Below, in pieces: positions 1 through 10,316 of a stretch of DNA of 64,000 bases. Numbering within the stretch: the stretch's first letter is position 1; each line of letters starts with the position of its first letter. A program made the translations under genes and the position numbers. Origin of the DNA: Hydrogenoanaerobacterium saccharovorans (lineage in GTDB: Bacteria; Bacillota; Clostridia; Oscillospirales; Ruminococcaceae); the NCBI RefSeq assembly GCF_003814745.1, contig NZ_RKRD01000001.1:1178001-1242000 (forward strand). The letters run 5' to 3'. The notes under the pieces are model-generated. The model saw only the letters and a program-made list of their open reading frames with translations, was not told the DNA's origin and did not search any database.

Positions 1-572
1 CCTATGTCGCCATAGCAACCTTTCACCCCGAGCTGTTCCCCGAAACGCTGCTGTTAAACATCGCCGCATCGGAGGAGACTACCCCGTTCCCGCTTATGTT
101 CGAAGCGTTGCTCATCCATTTAATTTATGAAATTATGCGTGAGGCGGGTTTACGCCTGCCTCGCGCTATCGGGCATGCGATTGGTATTGTCGGCGGGCTT
201 GTTATTGGTGATGCGGCAGTAAAAGCGGGGCTGATTGGTTCCCCCATGGTTATGGTTGTGGCACTCACCGCAATTAGTTCTTTTGTGGTACCGTCGCTGT
301 ACGAACCCGTTACCATCTTGCGCTTTTTGTTTATTGTAATAGGCGGATTGTTTGGGATGTACGGTATTACTTTGGTTCTGTGCATAGTATTTGTTAATTT
401 ATGCGCGTTAAATGCCTATGGTGTACCTGCAACGTCAGCTGCATCACCGTATAAGCTTTTTGGCCTTCGTGATGTGTTCATTCGAGCATCGTGGAAAACT
501 CTCGGAAAGCGAACACTCAAGATTCAGCGGCTTCCCGGCAGTGAGGTTGGCGGTAAAGGGGGGAGCCTGTAG
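1..572 (+). CDS. GerA-family spore germination protein, 3' part only
   Basis: This is the C-terminal ~189 residues of a GerA-family germinant-receptor A subunit; the reading frame is open from base 3, so the start lies before the window. The residues Y-V-A-I-A-T-F-H-P-E-L-F-P near the edge, then F-P-L-M-F-E and R-E-A-G-L-R-L-P, are the conserved membrane block of the family and closely resemble the complete GerA protein at 20053-21585. Several hydrophobic segments follow, and the protein ends in a basic tail. GerA proteins sit in the spore inner membrane and sense germinants together with B and C subunits. The stop codon abuts the next start, so it is the first visible gene of a gerA-gerB-gerC operon. 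Family assignment is secure; the germinant is unknown. Confidence 0.93.
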   Translation, partial: YVAIATFHPELFPETLLLNIAASEETTPFPLMFEALLIHLIYEIMREAGLRLPRAIGHAIGIVGGLVIGDAAVKAGLIGSPMVMVVALTAISSFVVPSLYEPVTILRFLFIVIGGLFGMYGITLVLCIVFVNLCALNAYGVPATSAASPYKLFGLRDVFIRASWKTLGKRTLKIQRLPGSEVGGKGGSL

Positions 573-1655
573 ATGATCCGAAATACGCTGATAGACAGCA
601 AACAGATTGTTATGCTGATGGTGATGTTTCGTATTTTCAATCTGCTCACGTTTGCGCCTCAGATGGGAAGCTTGGAAAATACCGCCTCTGCTATGATTGC
701 TTTACCAGTTTCGCATCTTTTGCTTGCGCTTATTCTGCTGCCGGCAGCGCTGTTGCTTAACCGATACAAAGAATGCAACATTGTAGACTGTGCTTTGCAG
801 CTTAATAAAATTACAGGTAAGGTTTTGGCTGTGTTGTTGTTTTTGTACACTGCATTTGTTGCAGCCAACACAATCAGTAACTTTGAATTTTTGCTCACAT
901 CCGTGATTTATCCACAGACAAGTCCGATTTTTTTCATTCTAACGTTTACAGCGGTATGCGCCTATGGTGCATTTATGGGGCTAGAGCCTGTAACACGTGT
1001 CAATACTTTTGTGTTTTTTCTGTCTCTAGCAGCACTTGTTTTTATCTCGATTGCTGTTTTGCCCAGCGCCAACTTCGTTTACCTGCAAAACCCGATGTAT
1101 GAGGGTGCCACAGCGGTGGCAAAGCAGGCAGTGAAGCATTGTTTTGCTAATTTTGACGTTGTAATTTGGCTTTTACTGGCTCCCGATTTAAAAGGCAATA
1201 TCAACAAAAGTTTTATCTACTGGGCTATTTTAAGTTTTATTGCGGTGGAGTATATGGTTACGTTGCTGACAGTGGGCTTGGGCGATTACGCAAAATCACA
1301 GATGTTCCCGTTTTTTTCTCTGGCAGTCATTGCAGAAATGTCGATTTTTCAGCGATTGGACAGCCTGCACATAACGTTATGGACTTTTATCGCTTTTGTA
1401 AAAGTATCGGTTTATCTCTATCTCGCGTCGCAATGCCTTGGTTATCTGCTGCCGAAGCGCTTGAAAAAAACACGCATTCTAATCGGCACAGCGGTTTCAG
1501 CAGGCGGTGCTTTGATTATTTCATCAAGCTTGCCTTACCTCACAAGGGTACATGGGGTACTGCATTCGGGGTTGCCTGTTGCAATACTTGCAGTGTTAAT
1601 TCCTTTTGCACTGCTTATTTGGTCATTGTTTGTTAAAAGGAGGGGTGCATTTTGA
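573..1655 (+). CDS. GerB-family germinant-receptor permease subunit
   Basis: A 360-residue polytopic membrane protein of the GerB (amino acid permease-like, APC superfamily) family. It begins I-D-S-K-Q-I-V-M-L-M, a typical GerB opening, and shows about ten hydrophobic segments with little soluble sequence. The B subunit is thought to bind the germinant in the spore inner membrane. The ATG follows the upstream gerA stop directly, and its own stop overlaps the next gene by 4 bases, so the three genes are translationally coupled. Length matches the family. Specificity cannot be read from the sequence. Confidence 0.93.
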   Translation: MIRNTLIDSKQIVMLMVMFRIFNLLTFAPQMGSLENTASAMIALPVSHLLLALILLPAALLLNRYKECNIVDCALQLNKITGKVLAVLLFLYTAFVAANTISNFEFLLTSVIYPQTSPIFFILTFTAVCAYGAFMGLEPVTRVNTFVFFLSLAALVFISIAVLPSANFVYLQNPMYEGATAVAKQAVKHCFANFDVVIWLLLAPDLKGNINKSFIYWAILSFIAVEYMVTLLTVGLGDYAKSQMFPFFSLAVIAEMSIFQRLDSLHITLWTFIAFVKVSVYLYLASQCLGYLLPKRLKKTRILIGTAVSAGGALIISSSLPYLTRVHGVLHSGLPVAILAVLIPFALLIWSLFVKRRGAF

Positions 1656-2785
1656 AAATGTTAAAATCAGCAGCTGTTTTTGTTTTGGCTTTGCTATCGC
1701 TTTGCGGATGTACAAAGCCTGTGCGAGTCAATCAGCGGGCGATTGTGCAGGGGATAGGGATTGACTTTGATGGGAATAACTATCAATTGACTTTGCAAAT
1801 TTTTGAAGCAAAGGGCGGCGGCGCCGAGCCCTCCATCAGTGCGGGGAAAAACAACAGCGTGGTTTTACAGACGGAGGGCGATACCATCGCGAATGCGTTT
1901 GAAAAAGCATCACTTAAACAGGGTAAACAGATTTTCTATGGGCAGAATAAGATGATTGTTATAGGCGAGGATACTGCCAAGCAAGGCCTTGATATTGTAA
2001 TCAACTACTTCAATACCAATCACCAATCTCGCCCAAATGTAGATGTGGTAATGGCGGATGGGAAAGCTGTAGATATCCTTTCTGCAGAGCTGGAACAAGC
2101 ACCCGTGCCCATGATTTCTGTAAAGAATATGCTCGATAACACCGAGGTAAACGCTAAAATCCTGCGGGGGCAGGTACGGCATATTGTAAACGCGAAAGAA
2201 AACGGGCATACAGGTGCTTATATGCCCATTATCGCAAAAAGTAAGAATAACGAGAAAGAAGAAAGCATAGAGGTGCTTGGCACCGCTGTATACAGCCACA
2301 ATCGGCTAAGTGGCAAATTAAATCAGAATGAAACGCGCGGTGTAATGTTGTTGCGCAATGACGTAAAGGGAACAAGCATCACTGTCGGTAATCTGCAGTT
2401 GGGTAAAATATCACTTGAGGTAGTTGACACAAAAACAAAAATCAAACCGTCTATAATTAACGGTATACCTCATTTTGCAATTGATTGCTCGGTAAAAAGC
2501 CATATAGAAGAAAGCTTTGTGCCTCAAGACGGCAGCCAGCTCCTTTCGCATCTGAACCAAATTGAACAAATGCAGGCTGAAGTTATTTACGGTGAAATGG
2601 AAGGTGCTTTGTCTGCGTGTTTGCGCAACTATTCCAGCGACATTTTTGATTTTGCGAATTTACTAAAAAAATATGAGCCGCAATGGTATCAACAAAATCA
2701 AAACCGCTACGATGAACTGTTGCCACAGTTTACCTATCAAATCAATTTAAAAACAAAAATTACACGCTACGGTTTGCAGAGCTAA
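1652..2785 (+). CDS. Ger(x)C-family germinant-receptor lipoprotein
   Basis: A 377-residue lipoprotein, the C subunit of a GerA-type receptor. A hydrophobic signal peptide ends in a lipobox L-C-G-C, so Cys20 should be lipidated, probably by the Lgt encoded at 12945. The body has the family features: V-N-Q-R-A-I-V-Q-G-I-G-I-D after the lipid anchor and a C-terminal domain with K-x-Y-E-P-Q-W. The TTG at 1652 is chosen as start because AGGAGG at 1637-1642 lies 9 bases upstream; the in-frame ATG at 1658 is too far from it. The gene overlaps gerB by 4 bases and is followed 60 bases later by the large glucan synthase gene. Confidence 0.92.
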   Translation: MKMLKSAAVFVLALLSLCGCTKPVRVNQRAIVQGIGIDFDGNNYQLTLQIFEAKGGGAEPSISAGKNNSVVLQTEGDTIANAFEKASLKQGKQIFYGQNKMIVIGEDTAKQGLDIVINYFNTNHQSRPNVDVVMADGKAVDILSAELEQAPVPMISVKNMLDNTEVNAKILRGQVRHIVNAKENGHTGAYMPIIAKSKNNEKEESIEVLGTAVYSHNRLSGKLNQNETRGVMLLRNDVKGTSITVGNLQLGKISLEVVDTKTKIKPSIINGIPHFAIDCSVKSHIEESFVPQDGSQLLSHLNQIEQMQAEVIYGEMEGALSACLRNYSSDIFDFANLLKKYEPQWYQQNQNRYDELLPQFTYQINLKTKITRYGLQS

Positions 2786-2798
2786 CAGGCTTTGCCTG
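2786..2798 (+). other. triloop hairpin between gerC and the glucan synthase gene
   Basis: CAGGC-ttt-GCCTG begins on the base after the gerC stop codon. It has no T tract, so it is not a convincing terminator; it may protect the gerC 3' end or tune expression of the downstream gene. Confidence 0.4.
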
Positions 2799-2845
2799 CA
2801 CACGATGCACCGAATGAATGGAGTAACAGATAAAGGATCGATACT

Positions 2846-5800
2846 ATGAATGAATTGCAATTCAAACAATTGATTGCACAGGTGATAAAACAACAGCCTG
2901 TAACTGCACAAAAGCGCCCCGCACCGCTGCGCAGACTGTTGCTGGGTTATTTGCGCAAGATGAAACGGCTGTATCGCAACCAGTTGAATGCTCCCGACAA
3001 AAGCCCTGTAGAAATGTGGCTTTGCGATAATTTTTATGTACTTGAAAAAGAAGCAAAACAAACCGCACGTGAGCTAAAAACTACTTCAAAACTTCCTTTA
3101 AGCGGCAAGCTGCCGCAGCTCAGCCTTGTCTGCGATGCTATCCTTGCCGCTCATCCTGTTATTTCGCAACAGCTTGCAGAGGATATCGTAAACGAAGTGC
3201 AGCAGTACCGTGACCTTACCGTAACAGAATTCGGCTATATTCCGCTTGCACTCAAAATAACTCTGCTTAGCATGGCATGTTCAGCTTGTATTGAAAATAA
3301 AAGTGATCAAAATATCTCTTTTGCGATTACTTCGCTTACAAAATTAGCGGCACTGGATTTTGACGCCCTTGTTTGCAAATACAGCATTGTAGAATCAACC
3401 TTGCTGTGCGACCCTGCCGGTATCTACCCGAACATGGAGGAAGAAAGCCGCGGCTGCTATCGCTTTTTAGTTGGGCGTATTGCAGAAAAAACAAATCAAA
3501 GCGAACGAATCTGTGCCGAAAAACTATTGAGCAATGCAAAAGCAGGCACAGATGTTCGCAGCCGCCATGTGGGGCTTTATATATTAGAAAATGATGTTTT
3601 GGATAAAGAAAACCGTTGGCGCAGGCGGCTCTATATGGCAGGTACACCGGTTATTACGTACCTACTAGCTCATGGCTTGGGGTACCTTACCGGCAGTTTC
3701 GCTGTGGGTATTTTAAGCTTTTTCCCCCTATGGGAGATTGTTCGCCCAACCATAGAGCGCATTGTAATGACGGGTGCCCGCCTCGACCACATCCCGCATA
3801 TGAATAAAGAGCATTCAGAGCAAACAGCGCGTGGAACAATTGTGGCGGTATCTATCCTTATGCCCCGCCCCGGTGATGCACCTGCCGCAGCAAGACGGTT
3901 GGAACAACTTTATTGGTGCAATGCGGCGGATGACCTATGTTTTTGTTTGCTTGCCGATTTTAAAGAAAGCGACCGCCCCGCTTGCCCAGAAGATGACCGG
4001 CAGGTACAGGCACTTTCGGACGAAATTCGCCTCTTAAATGCACAATACGGCGAACGATTTATGCTGTTTGTACGGGGGCGCGTTTATAATAAAACACAAG
4101 GGCGCTTCAGCGGATGGGAACGAAAGCGCGGTGCAATTACCGAGTTTATCCGCTGTTCCAAAGGCGATACTACCAGCTTGCACACTTTTGTTGGCAGCAA
4201 AGAACGCCTTTATGCTATGCGTTATCTTCTGGCACTGGACAGTGATACCAACCTGCTGTTTGACACCGCAGGGCGGATGATTTCTGCCGCTGCACACCCT
4301 TTAAACCGAGCAGTGGTCGATGATATCAAGGGCATTGTTACGCAAGGGTACGGCATTTTTGTACCACGCATATGCACCACGCTCGAAAGCCAAGGAAAAA
4401 CCCCTTTTTCGCGCATTATGGCAGGCATCGGCGGTGTTACTGCCTACGATGAAGCCGCGGGAGACCTCTATCAAGATTTGTTTCATGAGGCGATTTTTGC
4501 GGGGAAAGGCCTTATGGATACCGATTGCTTTTACAAATTGCTTAACACCCGTTTCCCCGAAAATCAAATCCTCAGCCATGATATATTAGAAAGTGCTTAC
4601 TTGAGAACTGCTTTGCTCTCTGATGTGGAACTGTCCGACAGCTTCCCATCCTCGATTACAGCTTGGATTGCACGTCTGCACCGATGGATTCGCGGTGACT
4701 GGCAAAATCTGCGGTATATTTTCGGGTCACGCAATCCAATTAATGCGCTTAGCCGGTTTAAACTATTCGATAATCTGCGCCGTTCTTTAACCCCAGTCAT
4801 AAGCTTAATTTGTGTACTTGCAGCTATGCTTCTGCCAGAGCCTTCGGCATTGGCTCTATTTTGGGTGGTGCTGTTGTCTATAGGCTATCAGCCGCTGATT
4901 GGTGCTGTTGCAGGTGCTGCTGCAAACGGGATGTCTGTTTTTTCACGCAAATTCTTCACTCGTGTTGTACCGCAGGCAATTGAGCAGCTTGCAAAAGCTG
5001 TGTTTGCTTTTATTATGCTGCCTCAAACCGCTCTGCGCAGCCTGCATGCCATCGTTTTGGCACTTTACCGCCAGTTTGTCAGCCATAAAAATTTACTGCA
5101 ATGGGTAACGGCAGCCGACAGCGAAGGCGGAGGACGTTTGATTGATGTGCTCCGTCATTATTGGCTTGCAGAACTGATTAGCCTTGTAATCCTGTTTTTT
5201 TCGCCCTATGCCTTTTTGCATTTTTACGGGCTTGCTTTTACTGCATTGGTTCCTTTTGTACTCTATACGGGGAGGTCGAAACCGCGCTCACTGCCTGCAC
5301 TGGATGAACCGGAGCGGGAACGGCTTGTGGGTTACCTTGCCGCGATGTGGCGCTATTTTGAAACCTATGCCACCGAGCAAGAACATTACCTGCCCCCCGA
5401 TAATATCCAGCAGTCGCCTGTTTATGCGGTGGCACATCGTACTTCGCCAACCAATATCGGGCTGCTGCTGCTTAGTACGCTTGCTGCAAGAGATCTCGAT
5501 TTTATAAGCACCAACGAGCTTTGCACGCGCATCGGCCGTGTTATTAGCACCGTTGAGCGCCTGCCTAAATGGCACGGCAACCTATACAACTGGTACGATA
5601 CAACCACGCTTGCTTTACTGGAACCACGCTTTATCTCATCGGTAGACAGCGGCAATTTAGTTTGTTGCCTTGTAACGCTCAAAGAAGGTTTGCTTGATTA
5701 TCAGACTGAATGTACAGGTTTAAAGCCTCTTGTTGCGCGTATCGAAGCGCTGATTGCCGCTATGGATATCAGCGTTTTTTACGATGAACGCCGCAAGCTG

Positions 5801-8800
5801 TTTTCCATTGGTTATGACGAAAGCATAGACGAAATGATGGATAACTATTACGATTTTTTTATGAGCGAAGCGCGTATGACCGGATATTATGCAATTGCAT
5901 CCAGGCAAGTGAGTAAACGCCACTGGGGAGCAATGAGCCGTACGATGTCACAGCAGGGTGCATATGCAGGCCCCGTTTCATGGACAGGCACGATGTTTGA
6001 ATATTTTATGCCCCACTTAATGCTGCCTATTTATGAGGGCTCTTTGCTTTCAGAGGCGTTGGGCTACTGCATATATTGCCAACGGCGCAGGGTGCACGAT
6101 GAGAAAGCTCCGTGGGGCATCAGTGAAAGTGCGTTTTATTTATTCGATGGGCAGCTGAACTATCAGTACAAAGCACATGGGGTACAAAAGCTGGGTGTTA
6201 AGCGTGGAATGAATGATGAGTTGGTTATTTCGCCTTATTCTACGTTTCTTACCTTATCGTTCAGCCCTGTTGCCGCTATGAAAAATCTGCGCCGTATGGA
6301 GAAGATGGGCTTTTACGGCACTTACGGCTTTTACGAGGCTGTCGATTTTACCAAAAGCCGCGTACCCTCTGATTATGGTGTGTGCCGCAGCTTTATGTCG
6401 CACCATATGGGTATGAGTATGGTTGCTGCTTGTAATGCGCTGTTCGATAACATTATGCAAAATCGCTTTATCCGTGATCATCGTATGAACGCTGCCAAAG
6501 AATTACTGCAAGAAAAGGTGTGCCGCGATACGGTGGTATACGATAATATCAAGTTTAAAGACTTAAAGGAGCGTGAACCTTTGAAACCGGTGATTGCTGA
6601 AGAATACGAAACGATTCGCCCGCAAAGCCCGCAAGCAATGCTGCTTTCGAACGGCGCGCTTGCCGATGTGTTGACCGATACCGGAGCGGGATGCTTGCGT
6701 TACAGCGGTGTAGACCTTACCCGCCGCCCTGTTGATTTGCTGCGCGGGGCTTGCGGTGTATATGCGTTTGTTAATACCGGTGAGCATACGTTTTCGTTTA
6801 CCTCCGCCCCTGTTTATGACAATGCAGTACGTTATCGTGTAGAGTTTCTGGCAGGTGGTATGCTGTTTAAAGCAAAGCATCGCAGCATCAAAACGGGTAT
6901 GCGTGTTTTAATGCATCCAACACTGCCGTGTGAACAGCGCGAGTACCAAATCAAAAACCTTTCACAGCAGAAAATTTCATCCAGCCTGCTTCTTTATTTT
7001 GAGCCTACTCTTGCGGCGAATCGAGATTATATTGCCCATCCTGCCTACTCTAAGCTGTTTGTAACAGCCGAATACGACGAAAAAAGCAGAGTTTTAATTT
7101 TTTCTCGCCGCGAACGAATCCCCAAAAAACAGCTTTACTTTGCTACGGGTTTTTTGGAGGATGTACCATTTGAGTATGAAACACAGCGCGAAAACCTGAT
7201 GCAAGCGCCCAACGGATTTGCCGATTTGCTGGATTTTGCAGAACGAGACTTTACAGGGGGCACAGGCTGCCCCGATGCCGCTTGTGCTTTACGAATTGCG
7301 CTTGAAATCCCCGCAGGTGCACGCATTCACCTTACTCAAATTTTTTCGGCAGGTCAAACGCGTGAAGAAGCTGTTTCTGCTATTACACGGCTGCGCGGCG
7401 AAGGTAAAATCACTGCCGATACTGCCGCAACCAATCCGTTACTAAACGATACGATTGAGGGCCGGCTTGCGTTTACATTGCTGCCGCAGCTGTTGTTCCC
7501 AAAACGGGACAGCCGTGAAAATGATGTTGCACGAGCAGAAAACGATCTTGGCAAACCCGGCCTATGGGGGATGTCCATCTCAGGTGACCGCCCTATTGTT
7601 CTAATGCCTGTCCAATATGGATATGACCGCGAACGTACAGCCGCTTACATCAGTCTGTATAAAAAGTGCAAGTTGGCGGGAGTACCGTTTGACCTTGTTT
7701 TTACGTACGAGGCTGACAAACCAAAAGAGCTTACTGCTTGCATTGAGAATCTCGGCTGTGCCGACCAAATCGGGGCAGGGCTGTACCTGATTAACTTAGC
7801 ACAGCATGGTGAGGCGGCATGGGTTTTGCTTCAGGCTGCTGCTGTGCATATTGCGCCAAAATCGGGTGCACGTATCAACTTGCCAAGCCGTGAGTACGAG
7901 CCTGTGCGCCTCCTACCTGTTGTACCGTTGCAACTAAAAGATACACCAAGCGTTTCTGTGACAGGCGGTGCTTTTGTAAATGGGCGATTTTATGTCGACC
8001 GCGAAACTCCGCTGCCATTTTCTCATATTCTTGCAAACCCAGTGTTTGGAACACTGGTAAGCGATACAGCACTTGGCTTTACTTGGGCGGTAAACGCGCG
8101 TGAAAATAAGCTGACTCCGTGGTACAACGACATTGCCGCCGGCAACAACGGCGAAATGCTTGTTTTACGCAGTGACAAGCATTTTTATAACCTTGTAAAT
8201 GGCGCTCTCTGTTCTTTTGCTCAAACTGATGCACGTTACGAGGGAATGGCAAATGATATTTCGTCCGAAATCACAGTAACTGTGCCGGAGCGCGGCTGTG
8301 TCAAACAAGTTGCGGTTACACTCACCAATCGAGCTGTTACAGAGCGCAAAATAACGCTTGCTTATTATACAGAGCCGGTACTGGGGGTTGACCGCGCCGA
8401 TTCACGCTATCTATCTGCAACCTTTGAAGGCGGTAAGCTGATTGTTCGCAATCCGTTTCAAACAGCGGTGCGCGGTGTAAGCTGCCTTAGCTGTGATGCA
8501 GATGCCCCCCGCTGTGTTTGTGACCGAGCAGAATTCTTCTGCGGGCGCTGGGAAGACGGCAATACGCAAAACAGCGTTGACTCTTGCGCAGCGTTGCTTG
8601 TTGACTTTTTGTTGCAGCCCAAACAGAGCATAACCGTAAATTATCGGTTTGTCTGGGCGGCAAATGCTGCAGCGGCGCTTCGCCTATCTGAGCTTGATTT
8701 GCCCTCTGCGCCGCCCATTGGAAATCTAGTCATCAACACACCCGACCGCGCTTTGGATATGATAATCAATCATTTTATACCGCATCAAATACTACAATGC

Positions 8801-10204
8801 CGTGTTTGGGGGCGCGCTGCATTTTATCAGTGTGGTGGTGCCTATGGTTTTCGCGACCAGCTCCAGGATGTTTGCGCCTGTCTTTTATTCCGCCCCAAAG
8901 CGGCCAAATATCAAATATTACGTGCGGCAGCAGCTCAGTTCCCTGAGGGGGATGTACTGCACTGGTGGCATAATCTGCCCAAGAGCGGAGGAGGATTGCG
9001 TGGGGTACGCACGAAGTACAGCGATGATTTGCTCTGGCTGCCGTATACCGTAAGTGCCTATGTGCAGGCAACAGGAGATCGTACGATTTTGGATATTGTT
9101 GTGCCGTTTGTACAGGGCGACTTGCTTGGAATCAACGAAAAAGAACGCTACTTTGAAGTACAGCGTGGTTGTGATGCCGCCAGTGTCTACGACCATTGCG
9201 TGCGCTCCATTGAAAAAGCATATAACCTTGGCGAATTTGGTTTGCCGCTGATTGGATGCGGAGATTGGAATGATGGTTTCAACGGTGTGGGCAACGAAGG
9301 TAAGGGGCAAAGCATATGGCTTGCCATGTTCCTTACAATTGTTTTGCGCGATTTTCTGCCCATTGTGCGCGAGCGTGGTGACAATGAGCGGGCGAAGTTA
9401 TATGAAGAGCGAATTGCCCAATTGAAAGCAGCAATTGATGAGCACTGTTGGGATGGGGCATGGTATCTGCGTGCATTTTACGATGACGGCAGTGCAATGG
9501 GTACCAAGAAGAACGATGAGTGCAGTATCGATTCTTTGCCTCAAAGTTTTTCGGCATTGTGCCAAATGCCCAATCAAGATCGTATCAACACTGCACTCGA
9601 CAGTGCCTTGCACTATCTTTTAGATAATGAGTTGCATATCATCAAATTGTTTGACAAACCCTTTGCGGATTCCAACCAGCACCCAGGATATGTAAAAGCT
9701 TACCCGAAGGGAATCCGCGAAAACGGCGGACAATACACTCATGCGGGTGTATGGCTTGCAATTTCGCTTTTATCGCAAGGCAGGGCAGATGATGGGTACC
9801 GTCTGCTTCACTGGCTCAACCCTGTATCACGCTGCCAAAACCACGAACTCGCACTGCGTTATAAGCTAGAGCCGTATTACCTTGCCGCCGATATTTACAC
9901 CAACCCCAACGCATACGGCAGAGGCGGCTGGAGTATGTATACCGGTGCTTCGAGCTGGTACTACAAAGCAGTTACCGAGCATTTGCTGGGCATTCGGCTA
10001 AAAGGCGACCGTGTTGAATTTGCACCATGCATCCCTTCTGAATGGCAGGAGTTTGAGCTCAATCTTAATCTGTGCGGTACACCCATTCATGTCAGTGCCA
10101 AACGCGGTGATGACGCAGGCATGACGGTAAACGGCAGTCTCTGCAATCATCTGCTGCTTGACGGAGTACCCAAAGAGGTTCGGCTCACCTTTGTTTCGAA
10201 TTAA
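2846..10204 (+). CDS. cyclic beta-1,2-glucan synthase-like protein (GT84 + glucoamylase-like + GH94)
   Basis: A giant 2,452-residue membrane enzyme of the NdvB/Cgs type. Order: an N-terminal region; two hydrophobic segments (~265-305); a glycosyltransferase 84 domain with a D-S-D motif (Asp465, Asp467) and an R-L-H-R-W motif (610-614); further membrane segments (~630-820); a glucoamylase-like domain (~860-1250) that includes W-H-G-N-L-Y-N-W-Y-D; beta-rich linker domains; and a C-terminal GH94 phosphorylase domain with G-D-W-N-D-G at 2139-2144, where Asp2140 is the expected general acid. In Rhizobium and Brucella such proteins polymerise UDP-glucose into beta-1,2-glucan, cyclise it and trim it with the GH94 domain. 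The product here is inferred. It lies 60 bases behind gerC with no visible terminator, and galU (51221-52096) could supply its donor. Confidence 0.88.
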   Translation: MNELQFKQLIAQVIKQQPVTAQKRPAPLRRLLLGYLRKMKRLYRNQLNAPDKSPVEMWLCDNFYVLEKEAKQTARELKTTSKLPLSGKLPQLSLVCDAILAAHPVISQQLAEDIVNEVQQYRDLTVTEFGYIPLALKITLLSMACSACIENKSDQNISFAITSLTKLAALDFDALVCKYSIVESTLLCDPAGIYPNMEEESRGCYRFLVGRIAEKTNQSERICAEKLLSNAKAGTDVRSRHVGLYILENDVLDKENRWRRRLYMAGTPVITYLLAHGLGYLTGSFAVGILSFFPLWEIVRPTIERIVMTGARLDHIPHMNKEHSEQTARGTIVAVSILMPRPGDAPAAARRLEQLYWCNAADDLCFCLLADFKESDRPACPEDDRQVQALSDEIRLLNAQYGERFMLFVRGRVYNKTQGRFSGWERKRGAITEFIRCSKGDTTSLHTFVGSKERLYAMRYLLALDSDTNLLFDTAGRMISAAAHPLNRAVVDDIKGIVTQGYGIFVPRICTTLESQGKTPFSRIMAGIGGVTAYDEAAGDLYQDLFHEAIFAGKGLMDTDCFYKLLNTRFPENQILSHDILESAYLRTALLSDVELSDSFPSSITAWIARLHRWIRGDWQNLRYIFGSRNPINALSRFKLFDNLRRSLTPVISLICVLAAMLLPEPSALALFWVVLLSIGYQPLIGAVAGAAANGMSVFSRKFFTRVVPQAIEQLAKAVFAFIMLPQTALRSLHAIVLALYRQFVSHKNLLQWVTAADSEGGGRLIDVLRHYWLAELISLVILFFSPYAFLHFYGLAFTALVPFVLYTGRSKPRSLPALDEPERERLVGYLAAMWRYFETYATEQEHYLPPDNIQQSPVYAVAHRTSPTNIGLLLLSTLAARDLDFISTNELCTRIGRVISTVERLPKWHGNLYNWYDTTTLALLEPRFISSVDSGNLVCCLVTLKEGLLDYQTECTGLKPLVARIEALIAAMDISVFYDERRKLFSIGYDESIDEMMDNYYDFFMSEARMTGYYAIASRQVSKRHWGAMSRTMSQQGAYAGPVSWTGTMFEYFMPHLMLPIYEGSLLSEALGYCIYCQRRRVHDEKAPWGISESAFYLFDGQLNYQYKAHGVQKLGVKRGMNDELVISPYSTFLTLSFSPVAAMKNLRRMEKMGFYGTYGFYEAVDFTKSRVPSDYGVCRSFMSHHMGMSMVAACNALFDNIMQNRFIRDHRMNAAKELLQEKVCRDTVVYDNIKFKDLKEREPLKPVIAEEYETIRPQSPQAMLLSNGALADVLTDTGAGCLRYSGVDLTRRPVDLLRGACGVYAFVNTGEHTFSFTSAPVYDNAVRYRVEFLAGGMLFKAKHRSIKTGMRVLMHPTLPCEQREYQIKNLSQQKISSSLLLYFEPTLAANRDYIAHPAYSKLFVTAEYDEKSRVLIFSRRERIPKKQLYFATGFLEDVPFEYETQRENLMQAPNGFADLLDFAERDFTGGTGCPDAACALRIALEIPAGARIHLTQIFSAGQTREEAVSAITRLRGEGKITADTAATNPLLNDTIEGRLAFTLLPQLLFPKRDSRENDVARAENDLGKPGLWGMSISGDRPIVLMPVQYGYDRERTAAYISLYKKCKLAGVPFDLVFTYEADKPKELTACIENLGCADQIGAGLYLINLAQHGEAAWVLLQAAAVHIAPKSGARINLPSREYEPVRLLPVVPLQLKDTPSVSVTGGAFVNGRFYVDRETPLPFSHILANPVFGTLVSDTALGFTWAVNARENKLTPWYNDIAAGNNGEMLVLRSDKHFYNLVNGALCSFAQTDARYEGMANDISSEITVTVPERGCVKQVAVTLTNRAVTERKITLAYYTEPVLGVDRADSRYLSATFEGGKLIVRNPFQTAVRGVSCLSCDADAPRCVCDRAEFFCGRWEDGNTQNSVDSCAALLVDFLLQPKQSITVNYRFVWAANAAAALRLSELDLPSAPPIGNLVINTPDRALDMIINHFIPHQILQCRVWGRAAFYQCGGAYGFRDQLQDVCACLLFRPKAAKYQILRAAAAQFPEGDVLHWWHNLPKSGGGLRGVRTKYSDDLLWLPYTVSAYVQATGDRTILDIVVPFVQGDLLGINEKERYFEVQRGCDAASVYDHCVRSIEKAYNLGEFGLPLIGCGDWNDGFNGVGNEGKGQSIWLAMFLTIVLRDFLPIVRERGDNERAKLYEERIAQLKAAIDEHCWDGAWYLRAFYDDGSAMGTKKNDECSIDSLPQSFSALCQMPNQDRINTALDSALHYLLDNELHIIKLFDKPFADSNQHPGYVKAYPKGIRENGGQYTHAGVWLAISLLSQGRADDGYRLLHWLNPVSRCQNHELALRYKLEPYYLAADIYTNPNAYGRGGWSMYTGASSWYYKAVTEHLLGIRLKGDRVEFAPCIPSEWQEFELNLNLCGTPIHVSAKRGDDAGMTVNGSLCNHLLLDGVPKEVRLTFVSN

Positions 10205-10235
10205 TAAAATGTTCAGTATTGTGTAAAACACTGTA

Positions 10236-10264
10236 TGGCTATAGACTTAGGAATGTGGTATAAT
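10236..10264 (+). promoter_or_regulatory. possible sigma-A promoter for the M16 peptidase pair
   Basis: A TATAAT at 10259-10264 lies 17 bases behind the weak -35 candidate TGGCTA (10236-10241). It is the only promoter-like pair in the 112-base gap after the glucan synthase gene. Confidence 0.4.
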
Positions 10265-10316
10265 ATTCCTCGTATGAAATCGCGCACATGATGCGCAATG
10301 ATTGGGAGATGACCGA

